Source of the DNA: Smittia aterrima
Lineage: Eukaryota > Arthropoda > Insecta > Diptera > Chironomidae
Length of the DNA: 64,000 nucleotides
Direction: 5' to 3'
NCBI GenBank assembly: GCA_033063855.1
Contig: CP093831.1
Coordinates: 23,808,001 to 23,872,000 of the forward strand
Each line of letters starts with the position of its first letter. Position 1 is the first letter of the stretch. The position numbers and the translations under genes were made by a program. Shown piece after piece: positions 51,712-61,459 of the stretch. Below the pieces are notes generated by a model. The model was not told where the DNA came from. It did not search any database and was given only the letters and a program-made list of their open reading frames with translations.

Positions 51712-52404
51712 ATGGAGCTCTTTAAATATTTTCTGATTTCTTTGTTGCTTCGCGGATTTGCCGAGAGCGTTCGACTGGATTGTGGTAAACCAATAAAAGG
51801 TTTCTGCTTTGTAAATTCAAATCTTAAGGTTACTGAATCCGACAGTGCAGTCACGGAAGTTATTTTCAAATCTCAGGACCAAACGGAGGATGATGTCAAG
51901 TTTATTTCTATACATTATGCAGCTGAGAATGAACGTGTTCCCACAAAAGCCTGCAATTTCTTTCAAAATTTGAAAGTTTTTACCGTTTTCGACAATCAAA
52001 TAATCAATCGCATAAATCGAGAAGTGTTCACCAACTGCAGAAAAGTTTCGGTAGTTGATATCACGTTCACTGCACTGACAACATTGCCAGATGATCTCTT
52101 CGTAGATCTAATCGAATTAGAAAATCTTGACCTTAAATACAACAAACTCGTTTCCTTGCCGGCTAATTTATTCGTAAAAAATACAAAACTAAAAGTTTTA
52201 CTAGCGGAAAACAATCAACTCACCACTATTGACACTGAGCTGTCGTCAACATTGAAAACCATCGATTTTCGTGGCAACATTTGCATCGACAAGAAATTCC
52301 CAGGTGACACCGAGGACTTGACATTGTTCTCAAACGAAGTTGCATCCAACTGTTCCACAAGGCAATCCAATGTTTCAAGTACGACCGCGATCAACATAAT
52401 TTAA
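51712..52404 (+). CDS. LRR-17, truncated LRR protein, possibly a pseudogene
   Basis: From the ATG at 51712 the frame gives 230 residues: signal peptide MELFKYFLISLLLRGFAES, N-terminal module, LRRs (ALTTLPDDLF, NKLVSLPANLF), cap CIDKKFPGDT, CSTRQSNV, then a frameshift and stop just where the coiled coil should begin. Downstream to 52825 are the out-of-frame coil pieces, an internal deletion, and the tail (VVMRNLIENE-like). The complete signal and LRR region could still yield a secreted LRR-only protein; otherwise it is a young pseudogene. Closest to LRR-18. Confidence 0.75.
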   Translation: MELFKYFLISLLLRGFAESVRLDCGKPIKGFCFVNSNLKVTESDSAVTEVIFKSQDQTEDDVKFISIHYAAENERVPTKACNFFQNLKVFTVFDNQIINRINREVFTNCRKVSVVDITFTALTTLPDDLFVDLIELENLDLKYNKLVSLPANLFVKNTKLKVLLAENNQLTTIDTELSSTLKTIDFRGNICIDKKFPGDTEDLTLFSNEVASNCSTRQSNVSSTTAINII

Positions 52405-53064
52405 TCAGTAAAAGAAGAGGAAATCACGAAGTTAAAAAGGAAATTAAAACGTTCGACAGTGTTAAAGTAGCTTTAGTCTCGAACAATACACAATTGATGT
52501 CGATCATCGAAAATTTAAAAATTGAGATCGAATTATTTAAGACGAACAAAATTCAAAAGTTTACGAAAGTTCTTGAAGAAAATAATATTATAATACAGAG
52601 CATCAACAAATGACCGAATTTTTGGACGACCAAGAAATCAATTTAGAATCATCGCTTGAAGAATGTCGACGGAATTTCTCGAAGTTCATGACTTTTGTTC
52701 ATGAAAATTCAGATTAAACTCTTCGCTAGAAGAAACGTTACAGAAACTCTCAGTCATCAAAGAAATTCCATGGCGACGAGATGCTTGTGGAAGTCGTCAT
52801 GAGGAATTTGATTGAAAATGAATAAAAAGAATAATTTAATCAACTCGTATATCTCAATTTTTAAACCAATGAAAGTCTGAATGCTGATGATTTTAGAGAA
52901 CAGATGACATCACTGACTTGGAAGAGAATGACTTCATTAAATGATTGAAACAATGTCGCTTCAGTAATGAGTCATTTTGCGTGACCTCGCAGTAAAGTTC
53001 ATGATAAGAAACCCAGAAATTTGCATTGCAGCTTCAGTTTAGTCTGAGCCAGTATTCAACGAAC

Positions 53065-54255
53065 ATGGAGCTCTTAAAATATTTTCTGAACATTTTATTC
53101 TTTTGCGGATATGCCAAGAGTGTTCGACTGGATTGTGAATATTTAACAAAAAAATTCTGTACTGCGAAAAATCTCAAAGTTACTGAAACCGACGTAGCAG
53201 TCACGGAAGTTATTTTTAAACTTCAGAACCAAACGAGTGATGACATTGAGTGGATTGCAATAGATCATGAAGCTGAGACCGAGCGAGTAACAACAAATAT
53301 TTGCAATTTCCTTCAAAATTTAGATTTTTTTATCATTTACGGAATCGCACTTAAACGAATCAATCGCGAAGTGTTTTCAAACTGTAAGAAAGTTTCGCGA
53401 GTTAACATCAAATTTACTTCACTGACTACATTGCCCGATGATCTCTTCGTGGATCTAATCGAATTAGAAAGCCTTAGCCTTAACGGCAACAAACTCGTTT
53501 CCTTGTCAGCTGATTTGCTCATTAAGAATACAAAATTAATAAATTTAGAAGCGGAAAAAAATCAACTCAACACTATTGACACTGAACTGCCGTCAACATT
53601 GCTTTTGATTAACTTTCGTGGCAACATTTGCATCGACAAGAAATTCCCAGATGACATCAAGGACTTGACATTGTTTTCAAATGAAATTGCTTCCAACTGT
53701 TCGACAAGGCAATCCAATGTTTTAAATACGATCAAGTTAAACAAAACTTTATCAGCAAAAGAAGAGGAAATCACGAAATTAAAAAAGGAAATTAAAACGT
53801 TCGACAGTGAAAAAGTAGCTTTAGCCTCGAACAATACACAATTGATGTCGATCATCGAAAATTTAAAAGTTTTTAACGAAAATTTAAAAATTGAGATCGA
53901 ATCATTTAAGACGAACAACAGTCAACACTTTACGAGAGTTCTTGAAGAAAATAATATTTTGAGAGTAAATAACTCTAATTTGGTGATCTCATTGACAACG
54001 AAAGATACAAACGTCAGCAAACTTGAAGAGAATCTTGATAACTGTAATCAGAATAATAAATTTTTACAAGGAAATCTAACGAAAATCAACGCAGAGCATC
54101 AACAAATGACCGAATTTTTGGACGACCAAGAAATCAATTTAGAATCATCGCTTGAAGAATGTCGACGGAATCTCTCGAAGTTCATGACTTTTGTTCATGA
54201 AAATTCAGGAAATTGCACTCACTCACTCATTTTGCTTATTCCATCGCAATTGTGA
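53065..54255 (+). CDS. LRR-18, LRR/coiled-coil protein that has lost its membrane anchor
   Basis: From ATG 53065, 396 residues: signal peptide MELLKYFLNILFFCGYAKS, N-terminal module (Cys in DCEYLTKKFC), LRRs, cap CIDKKFPDDI, CSTRQSNV, coiled coil about 220-375, then THSLILLIPSQL and stop. The membrane segment (AIVILFILVLITIVTLWRR) follows in a different frame at 54240-54300, and the tail there has an extra stop. A frameshift has thus converted a membrane protein into a secreted one. The same SLILLIPSQL-type end occurs in LRR-16. Confidence 0.85.
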   Translation: MELLKYFLNILFFCGYAKSVRLDCEYLTKKFCTAKNLKVTETDVAVTEVIFKLQNQTSDDIEWIAIDHEAETERVTTNICNFLQNLDFFIIYGIALKRINREVFSNCKKVSRVNIKFTSLTTLPDDLFVDLIELESLSLNGNKLVSLSADLLIKNTKLINLEAEKNQLNTIDTELPSTLLLINFRGNICIDKKFPDDIKDLTLFSNEIASNCSTRQSNVLNTIKLNKTLSAKEEEITKLKKEIKTFDSEKVALASNNTQLMSIIENLKVFNENLKIEIESFKTNNSQHFTRVLEENNILRVNNSNLVISLTTKDTNVSKLEENLDNCNQNNKFLQGNLTKINAEHQQMTEFLDDQEINLESSLEECRRNLSKFMTFVHENSGNCTHSLILLIPSQL

Positions 54256-54564
54256 TTTTATTCATTCTCGTTTTGATAACGATTGTAACTTTATGGCGAC
54301 GAGATGTTTATGCAAGGAAGCAAAGAGTAAACTATTAAGTCGACATGAGAAATTTGATAGAAAATGAATAAAAAAAAATAATTTAATCAAATCGTGATTT
54401 TTAAACCAATAAAAGCTGACGATTTTAGAGAACAGATGACATCACTGACTTGGAAGAGAATTACTTCATTAAATGACTGAAACAATGTTGCCTCAGTAAT
54501 GATTCGTTTGTGTTAGAAATTTGCATTACAGCTTCAGTTTAGTCTGAGCCAGTATTCAACGAAC

Positions 54565-54822
54565 ATGGAGCTCACAGAATATTTTCTGATTATTTTATTC
54601 TTTTGCGGATATGCCGAGAGTGTTCGACTGGATTGTGCTTATTTGACAACAAAATTCTGCTATGTGAAAAATCTCAAAGTTACTGAAACCGACGTAGCAG
54701 TCACGGAAGTTATTTTTAAACTTCAGAACCCAACGAGTGATGACATTGATTGGATTGCAATGTATCATGAAGATGAGACCGAACGAGTAGCAACAAATGT
54801 TTGCAATCATGAAGTTTTTTAA
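54565..54822 (+). pseudogene. LRR-19, 5' fragment of an LRR gene
   Basis: Promoter and first 80 codons nearly copy LRR-18 (signal peptide, ETDVAVTEVIFKLQNPTSDD, VATNVCN), then break into unrelated AT-rich DNA after HEVF. The LRR region is missing. Confidence 0.8.
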
Positions 54823-55409
54823 AAAATTCAGATCGAATAATTTTTCTGAAAACAAGAAATATATTCATTTATTCACTTTTCAAAAGTTCGTGATATTTAA
54901 CGAAAAACCAATAAAAAAACCGTCTTCTTTTATTTTCTTTAAAGAGAAATTTTAGAGTTTCGAAAACATTTCAACAACAGTGCCGAATTTGGTTTGAACT
55001 TTTGTCGAAAATTTGAAAAGACATTTTTTGACAAACTTTTTAAAATAGATCAATTAACAATAAAATAGTCAAGTTAAAAAGTTTCTGAAAATTTTAAATT
55101 TCAAAAAAATTAAATAAAATTATACAAAAGTTTTTGTTATTGAAAATAATTATATACAAAATAAAAATTGATAAAGGATTTTTCATTTTTTGATTTTCAA
55201 CATTAAATTGAAAGGAAATCGTTTTTGTCCATTACGAAATGAAACAAAAATAAATTTTAAACTGAAAAAAATATCAACTATTCAGCATGCTTGCTTTTGC
55301 TCAACGAACAAGATGTTCATCGAAATTTAAAGTTTTTATTCACGAAAATTAATTAAGATCGATCAATTTTAAAACTCAAAAAGTTATTTTCATCACTAAT
55401 ATTTTGAGT
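54823..55409. other. AT-rich spacer, no gene seen
   Basis: Low-complexity AT-rich sequence with no supportable frame or repeat boundaries. Confidence 0.4.
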
Positions 55410-55895
55410 ATTGCGAAGATCTCTTGATTTAATCGAATTAAAAGCTTTACCTTAACGAAAACAAATTTTTCTTTGCCAGTTGATTTCTCGTGAAATAAAA
55501 AATTGAAAATTTTTAAAAGATAATAATTGACTCAGCACAAGACATGATTTCAGTAACGGTTGCTAAGATTGACTTTAGTGCAACGCCTATCGACAAAATT
55601 CCGGATGACATCACGGACTTCAAATTTCATGAACGAATTTTATGCAAGCCCAACAAAAGTTTTCTTTTGAAAACAAAAGCATTTAGAGAATGAAAAGACG
55701 AAATTGAAATTGATTAAACGATTCCTAGAGAATGAAAATCTTGACACAATCAGAATCAAAAATAATCATTTGAATTGAAAGCATTTTGTTTGTTTCATTT
55801 TGATAACGACTGCAGCTTTATGGAGAAATGTTTCAAGAACTCAAGAACTTCAACAAACTATGAGGTCAACATAAATTTCGTTGAGAACGAATAGA
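55410..55895 (+). pseudogene. LRR-20, heavily decayed membrane-type LRR copy
   Basis: Scattered matches: LRR remnants (RSLDLIELKAL), cap remnant KIPDDITDF, then CFILITTAALWRN-like membrane trace and NYEVNINFVENE tail. Many frameshifts. Confidence 0.6.
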
Positions 55896-56222
55896 CGGAT
55901 CGCTCAGACTGGGATGCAAGATAACAACTTGTTATTTATAAAATGATATTTTGCGAGGCCTCTCAATGTTTGATAAGAAATCGAGATTGCACTCGCAGCT
56001 TTATTTTTGTCTGTTGAAGTTTATCTCGTTTTGAGTAAAAAAATTTAAAGTTTATTTTATGAATTTTTATTTAAGTTGATTAGATATCAAGAACAATTCT
56101 CTTTGATCGCTTCTACGAACACAAGCAAATTTCGGGACAGTCCTCTCGTATTTTTTCATGCAAACTTAAGAGAAATAATTTCGATCTAAGATAACAAATT
56201 CGTTGAACTTAATTCAATCTTT
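55896..56222. other. Orphan LRR promoter and AT-rich spacer
   Basis: 55905-56025 resembles the LRR promoter (GATGCAAGATAACAACTTG, TTTGATAAGAAATCGAG, GCACTCGCAGCTTTATTTTTGTC) but no coding start follows. Confidence 0.5.
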
Positions 56223-56620
56223 TCAAGTTTGTTTCATTGATAGAAAATCTACGATTGAATCTTGGTCTAGAAATAATGAAATGTTTGATACATTAAATGA
56301 GAGAGTTAATTTTTCATCACTAATAAATATTTTCAATGGCAATGAGACAATTTGGTTAGATGATAAATCGAGAACTACAAGTTGAGTTAGCTTGTCGAAT
56401 GTTCCTTCTTTGATCGATGACAAATTGTTTTCTGTGATTTCAATTTTCATAAATCGATTGAGTCTTTGAAAATCCTTTCCGCACAGAGAAATTAATCCTG
56501 AGTTTTTGATGACAATTATTTGAAGATTCGGAAACATTTTCGAGAGTTGCGAAGGAACAAAATTCATCGATTGATTGACGATCTTTAGAGCAGAAATATC
56601 CGAGTCTTTATAGCTAAGCT
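56223..56620 (-). pseudogene. LRR-21, fragment of a third LRR module
   Basis: Reverse strand reads KDSDISALKIVNQSMNF, VPSQLSKMFPNLQIIVIKNS, NNLSSIKEGTFDKLTQLVVL, then decays. It matches module 3 of LRR-23 (DSDISALKIINKSMNF). The upstream modules are replaced by the DUF1091-like relic. Confidence 0.75.
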
Positions 56621-56639
56621 TTGCGATGGATTGAAGCGA

Positions 56640-57330
56640 ACAGAAATTTTGAGCTACCAATGCGATTCCATCAAGAATATTCGAGATTCATAGAGATACG
56701 TAATTTCGTAAATATCAGAATCGCGATCATCGTAAAATTTTAAAATATGTTTACACGTCCCGCTTGAAGACATGCAGTTCGCTTTCACAATTGCAGCATT
56801 TTCAATCTTCAAAACTAAAAATAATTTTTTCTTTGTTTCTTTAGAGAAATAAAAATCGATTCGTACCTTGTAAGGACATTTGAACAAGTCCGTTGAATGT
56901 GGTGTTAAACCAATTGATGGCTTCCTTAAGATACGCAAGTTTTGGCAAATCTTCTGAGAGTTCACAAACATTCAGCTTTACTAATTTTGCAATTTGCCTA
57001 TAATTTCCTCCAATCCTATTTGTTTTGTGGAAGCATGTAAGATCAACCTTAAATTGACTTTGACGTGAAATAACTCTGAGAATTCAACAAGCAAATTACA
57101 TAAAGTTTCTCTATCGCCCTTTGAAGAGTGCATCCTGCGTTGAGATAGGTTGTGTTCCTAGAAATTGCTTTTAGGTAGCAATAACTTTGTGCAAATTGAT
57201 TCCTTCGAAACACAATCAACTTTCGTAAATTTGTGGTACTAAAAATTGTTTTAAAATTGAATTCAGAAAATTTAATTAAATTACGGCTTACATCTTGAAA
57301 ATCTATGTCTTTACTCAATGAACGGTTCAA
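56640..57330 (-). pseudogene. DUF1091-like secreted protein gene, frameshifted
   Basis: Reverse-strand pieces in order: FAQSYCYLKAISRNTTYLN, FKVDLTCFHKTNRIGGNYRQ, KLVKLNVCELSEDLPKLAYL, TDLFKCPYK, and SSGTCKHILKFYDDRDSDIY. The order and spacing (yC-LKa-sR, vdvC, kCPY, G-y-lkfyd) are those of insect DUF1091 proteins. At least two frame changes (near 57060 and 56900) are not explained by introns. No signal exon found. From pattern memory only; moderate confidence. Confidence 0.5.
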
Positions 57331-58118
57331 AAAATTAGGATGACAAAAACTGAGTTAAACTTCATGATTAGCTTCATGATGAGAATGACTTGTGGATTTT
57401 ACTTTTCAGAATTTAAACAATTTTTTAATTAGTTTCAATTGCAGCGGCAAAATTATTTGCGAAATAATGATCGAATCAAGAAATTTTGTCTCTGTTAATA
57501 AAGATCAGATCAAAATAATATTAAACATGTGATATGATACAAACTAAGAAGAATCAATAATTTCAATTTTAGATTGTCAATTCAATGCGAGTGACTCAGA
57601 TATCAGAAATTTCTACTCATTTTAATTACTCAACACTTATCATTTAGTGCTTAGCTTACGTGGAAAATTCTCTTTACCAAAGTAGTGCTAAAATAATTTA
57701 TTTATTTCATTTCCAAAAAGCTAAATCAATTACAAAACAAAATGATATCTCCAGAAAGATGAGGCAAAAATCATATCTAACTGTCTACGAATAAAGTCTC
57801 AGAGTAAACTGAAGTTGCTGTAAATTTCATTTTAGAGCTTTCTGTATTCTGAGACCAATGATGAGAGGCTATTTTTATTCGGCCCAATAGATAACAAAAC
57901 CGGAAGTATGCGAGTTCTAAATTCTCGTCTGTTCACCAAACTACTAAGTCCATGAGAAATTTCATTGAGAACGAATAAGAGTCACTTCAGACTGATGCAA
58001 GATAACTTTTATTCATAAATATAATTTTATTATTGCGTGGCCTCAGTTAAGTTTGCGATAAGAAATCCCGAGACTCGCATTACAGCTTCAGTCTATTCTT
58101 AATCTTTATTCAAAGAAC
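57331..58118. other. Intergenic with two LRR promoter remnants
   Basis: 57780-57860 on the reverse strand resembles an LRR leader (TCTCAGAGTAAACTGAAGTTGC) without its gene. 58020-58118 on the plus strand is a good LRR promoter (GCGATAAGAAATCCCGAG, GCTTCAGTC) leading to LRR-22. The remainder is AT-rich with no gene. Confidence 0.5.
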
Positions 58119-58742
58119 ATGGAGCTCTTAAAAGATTTTCTGAAAATTTTGTTCTTTTCGGATTCAAAAGTTTTCGACTGGATTGTGTACGATTAAAATT
58201 GATTAAAAATTGCAGAATCTTAAAGTCTTTGACTGACATGTAACGGAAGTTTATTTACACATCAGAGAATACAACGAACGATGACATCAAGGATTTATTT
58301 ATTGCTGAATATGTTGAGACTGAAATTGTTCCAACGAAAGTTTGTCATTTCTTTCAAAACTTGGAACGTTTCTTTATTCCGGAAATTCGATTACGCGAAT
58401 CAATCAAAGTGTTCACTAATTGCAGAAAGTTCGAGTTGCTTTCTATAAGACTTCTCTGACAACTTTTATGAAGATCTCTTCATAGATTTAATTGAATTAA
58501 GAAAACTTGAACTTTAAACAAACTTGTTTTTTACGTTGTTCGTGAAGAACACCAAATTAGAAAAACTAGAATTGGATTACAATCGCCTCAGCATAATCGA
58601 TGCAAAACTGCCATCGACATTGGCTTCAATTAACTTAAGTGGCAACGTTTGCATCGACAAGAGATTTCCAGAAGATATCAAGGACTTTAACACGTTTATT
58701 AACGAAGTTACTTCCAATTACAGGAGCCCAGTAGCCCAGTAA
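58119..58742 (+). pseudogene. LRR-22, LRR pseudogene
   Basis: ATG at 58119 (MELLKDFLKILFF), then many frameshifts through VPTKVCHFFQNLERF and the LRRs. The last part is open (58524-58742): KNTKLEKLELDYNRLSIIDA, GNVCIDKRFPEDIKDFNTF. No coil or membrane segment follows. Confidence 0.8.
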
Positions 58743-59092
58743 AGAGATTGTTAGAAAATGGAACAATCTCCTAACAATCAGCATAACTTTCCAGAAAAAA
58801 GAAACTCCGAAAAGTTGCAGTCACACGACGATCCATTTTTGCTTACTTCAAATTCTTAAAAAAAAAAATTAGAAAATTTCGACAAAGAGCTCAATGCACG
58901 AATCGGAAACATTATTTAGAATTAAAGCGACATTGACTAATCTGAAGTTTTGCAAGGAACATGGATTATGATTTATAAATATTTATTTGTACTTTTTTTA
59001 GAGATTAATAAGATTTAAATAATTATAAATAAATCATTAGATTTTCGCATGTTTGAAAAAGAGTTTACCACTCCGTACTTGGCTTGAAAGCT
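58743..59092. other. 3' flank, no gene seen
   Basis: Contains a reverse-strand AATAAA-like signal region (59015-59035) suitable for LRR-23. Confidence 0.4.
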
Positions 59093-61231
59093 TTATCCAT
59101 TACAAAACATATTGATATATAAAGAAAGATCAGACCAAGATGTTTCATAATCATCAGAATTTTCGTACTCCATGCTAATGCAAGTGTTGTTTAAGAAGTC
59201 GATGACTTTTGAATTTTTCAGAAGACGGAGAGAAAATGCTTCAATTATTTCAAGTAGGTTTGCGTTGATTCGAAATTCTACGATTGAACCTTTGGTCGGT
59301 AGAAGGTCAGCGGTGAACTGTTTGATGCGATTCGATGAGAGAATTAATTTCTTCAGGATCTCCAAGTGAATAAATATTTTCGTTGGCAACGAGACGATTT
59401 CGTTTGATGACAAATCGAGGACTTCAAGTTGTGTTTGCTCATCGAATGTTCCTTTTTCAATCGATGACAAATTGTTTCCTGTGATCTCAATTTTCTTCAA
59501 TCGATTGAGTCCTGGAAAATCATTTCTTCGCAAGGACAGTAATCCTGAGTTTTTGATGACAATGATTTGAAGATTTGGAAACATTTTGGAGAGTTTGGAA
59601 GGAACAAAATTCATTGATTTATTGATGATCTTCAGAGCAGAAATATCCGAGTCTGCGTAGCTAAGATATTCATCGTGCTCTTCTCCGATTTTTTCCGAGT
59701 CATTCCCGCATTTAAGTTGAACTGGTAAAACGCACCCATCAATGATTGATTTCTCAATAAACTCTTTCGTTGTTTCCGGGAAACTGATGTCAATGCAGTC
59801 GTTGCTTTTCAGATCAGCCTTTTCGATTGACTTGAATGAATTCAATAAGTTGCTGCCAATTAACTTCAATTTGTTATGACTGAGATTTAAAATTTTAAGA
59901 CTTTTAAGACATTTAAATGTTTCGGCTTTAATTTTCTCAATTCGGTTCTCTGATAAGTCAAGTTCCGTCAAAGTCTCAACTTCCTTGAATGCTTTCGTCG
60001 AAATCTTATGAATTTTGTTTCCTCTAAGGATTAAAATTTGTAGATTCTTAAATCCTTTTAAGCAAAAGTTCTCGATGCTGATGAGTCCCGAGTAAGTCAC
60101 ATTCAGTTCCTTTAGATTTGAAAACATTTCTCCCAAGTTCATTGGCAGGAACAGAGTTTGTTGTTTAAAAATTGTTAGCGAGTTCAATTTATTATCAGCT
60201 CTCATTCCATCGGCGAGCTTATCAAGTCTCGTGTTATCAAACTGAACTTTCAAGTCAGTGACATCACATGAACTTTCATCGAATGATTCGCAACGCAAAT
60301 CAACTTTATGCTCTTCAGTGGATCTGCTGATAACGTCGCTCGGTGCGCATGTTCGATGAACTTTAGATGACGTCAGCATCTTAGCTGCTGCAATTAAATT
60401 GCCGTCACAAAAGTCGAATGAAGACTTTAGTTGCATTATGTTCGTGGTCAATGCAATATTTTCACTGTTGCACTTCTCTTTCTTTAGATTCAATGTCGTA
60501 ATTTCCTCTTCTTTCTCTGATAACGTTTTGTAGAGCGCGATCGACTTCAAACGATACGATTTCTTCATTGGACTTTCGCATTTAGAATAAATTTCTTCAA
60601 AGAACAAGTTCAAGTCCGCGATGTCATCCGGGAACATCTTGTCAATGCAAACGTTGTCATTTAGGGCAATCCAAGTCAATGTTGATGGTAGCTCAGCATC
60701 GATTGTGCTGAGTTTATTGTTTATCAAGTCTAATTCTTGTAATTTTGTATTTTTCGTGAAGAAATCAGCTGGCAAGGAAAGAAGTTTGTCGTTGCCGCCA
60801 ATCTGAAGTCTCTTTAATTCGATTAAATCGACTAAAAGATCTTCTGGCAATGTCGTCAATGAAGTCAAAATTATTTCAAGGATCCCCACTTTCTTACAGT
60901 TTGTGAAAACTTCTCGACTAATCCGTTTAACGTAGTGACCGGCAATGCTGAACTGTCCCAAGTTTTGAAAGAAATTACAAACATTTGTGGGAACACGTTC
61001 AGTCCTAGCTCCTCCACTTATCAAGAAATAATTGACGTCATCGTTTGATTTGATCTCTTTTGTGTAAGTTCCCGAAACTTCTGTCACTGCGATATCGTTT
61101 TCAAGAACTTTAAGCTTGTGTAGTAAGCAGCCACTTAAAGTACCAGTTATATCAAATTTGCAATCGAGTCGAACGCTCTCAGCAAATCCGCAGAGCAACA
61201 AACAAATCAGAAAATATTTTAAGAGCTCCAT
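59093..61231 (-). CDS. LRR-23, secreted protein with three LRR modules
   Basis: Single exon, 712 residues. Signal peptide MELLKYFLICLLLCGFAES; module 1 with LRRs and cap CIDKMFPDDI; a short coiled coil (about 225-280), much shorter than in LRR-4; module 2 (about 310-505, LDLSENRIEKIKAETF, cap CIDISFPETT); module 3 (about 505-712, LDLSSNEIVSLPTKIF, ending CISMEYEN). Initiator A at 61260 is 29 nt before the ATG. A distant relative of LRR-4 and LRR-10 on the opposite strand. LRR-21 is a relic of the same type. Confidence 0.9.
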   Translation of the reverse strand: MELLKYFLICLLLCGFAESVRLDCKFDITGTLSGCLLHKLKVLENDIAVTEVSGTYTKEIKSNDDVNYFLISGGARTERVPTNVCNFFQNLGQFSIAGHYVKRISREVFTNCKKVGILEIILTSLTTLPEDLLVDLIELKRLQIGGNDKLLSLPADFFTKNTKLQELDLINNKLSTIDAELPSTLTWIALNDNVCIDKMFPDDIADLNLFFEEIYSKCESPMKKSYRLKSIALYKTLSEKEEEITTLNLKKEKCNSENIALTTNIMQLKSSFDFCDGNLIAAAKMLTSSKVHRTCAPSDVISRSTEEHKVDLRCESFDESSCDVTDLKVQFDNTRLDKLADGMRADNKLNSLTIFKQQTLFLPMNLGEMFSNLKELNVTYSGLISIENFCLKGFKNLQILILRGNKIHKISTKAFKEVETLTELDLSENRIEKIKAETFKCLKSLKILNLSHNKLKLIGSNLLNSFKSIEKADLKSNDCIDISFPETTKEFIEKSIIDGCVLPVQLKCGNDSEKIGEEHDEYLSYADSDISALKIINKSMNFVPSKLSKMFPNLQIIVIKNSGLLSLRRNDFPGLNRLKKIEITGNNLSSIEKGTFDEQTQLEVLDLSSNEIVSLPTKIFIHLEILKKLILSSNRIKQFTADLLPTKGSIVEFRINANLLEIIEAFSLRLLKNSKVIDFLNNTCISMEYENSDDYETSWSDLSLYINMFCNG

Positions 61232-61459
61232 GTTCTTCGATTAAAGACTGAGAATAAACTGAAGTTGCAGTAAATTTCATTTTATTTTTTTGACCTGAGC
61301 ATTTGCGTTTGCGATAAGAATTCGAATGTATGAGAATGTATGTTCGATTGATCTGTCGACACTTTGCTTATAAATAAAGAAATACATAAAATTTTTAGGT
61401 CCGAGTCATTCTCTTACTTCTGTTATTGTTGCGTTGCATGTTTGAGATTCTGAGCTGAT

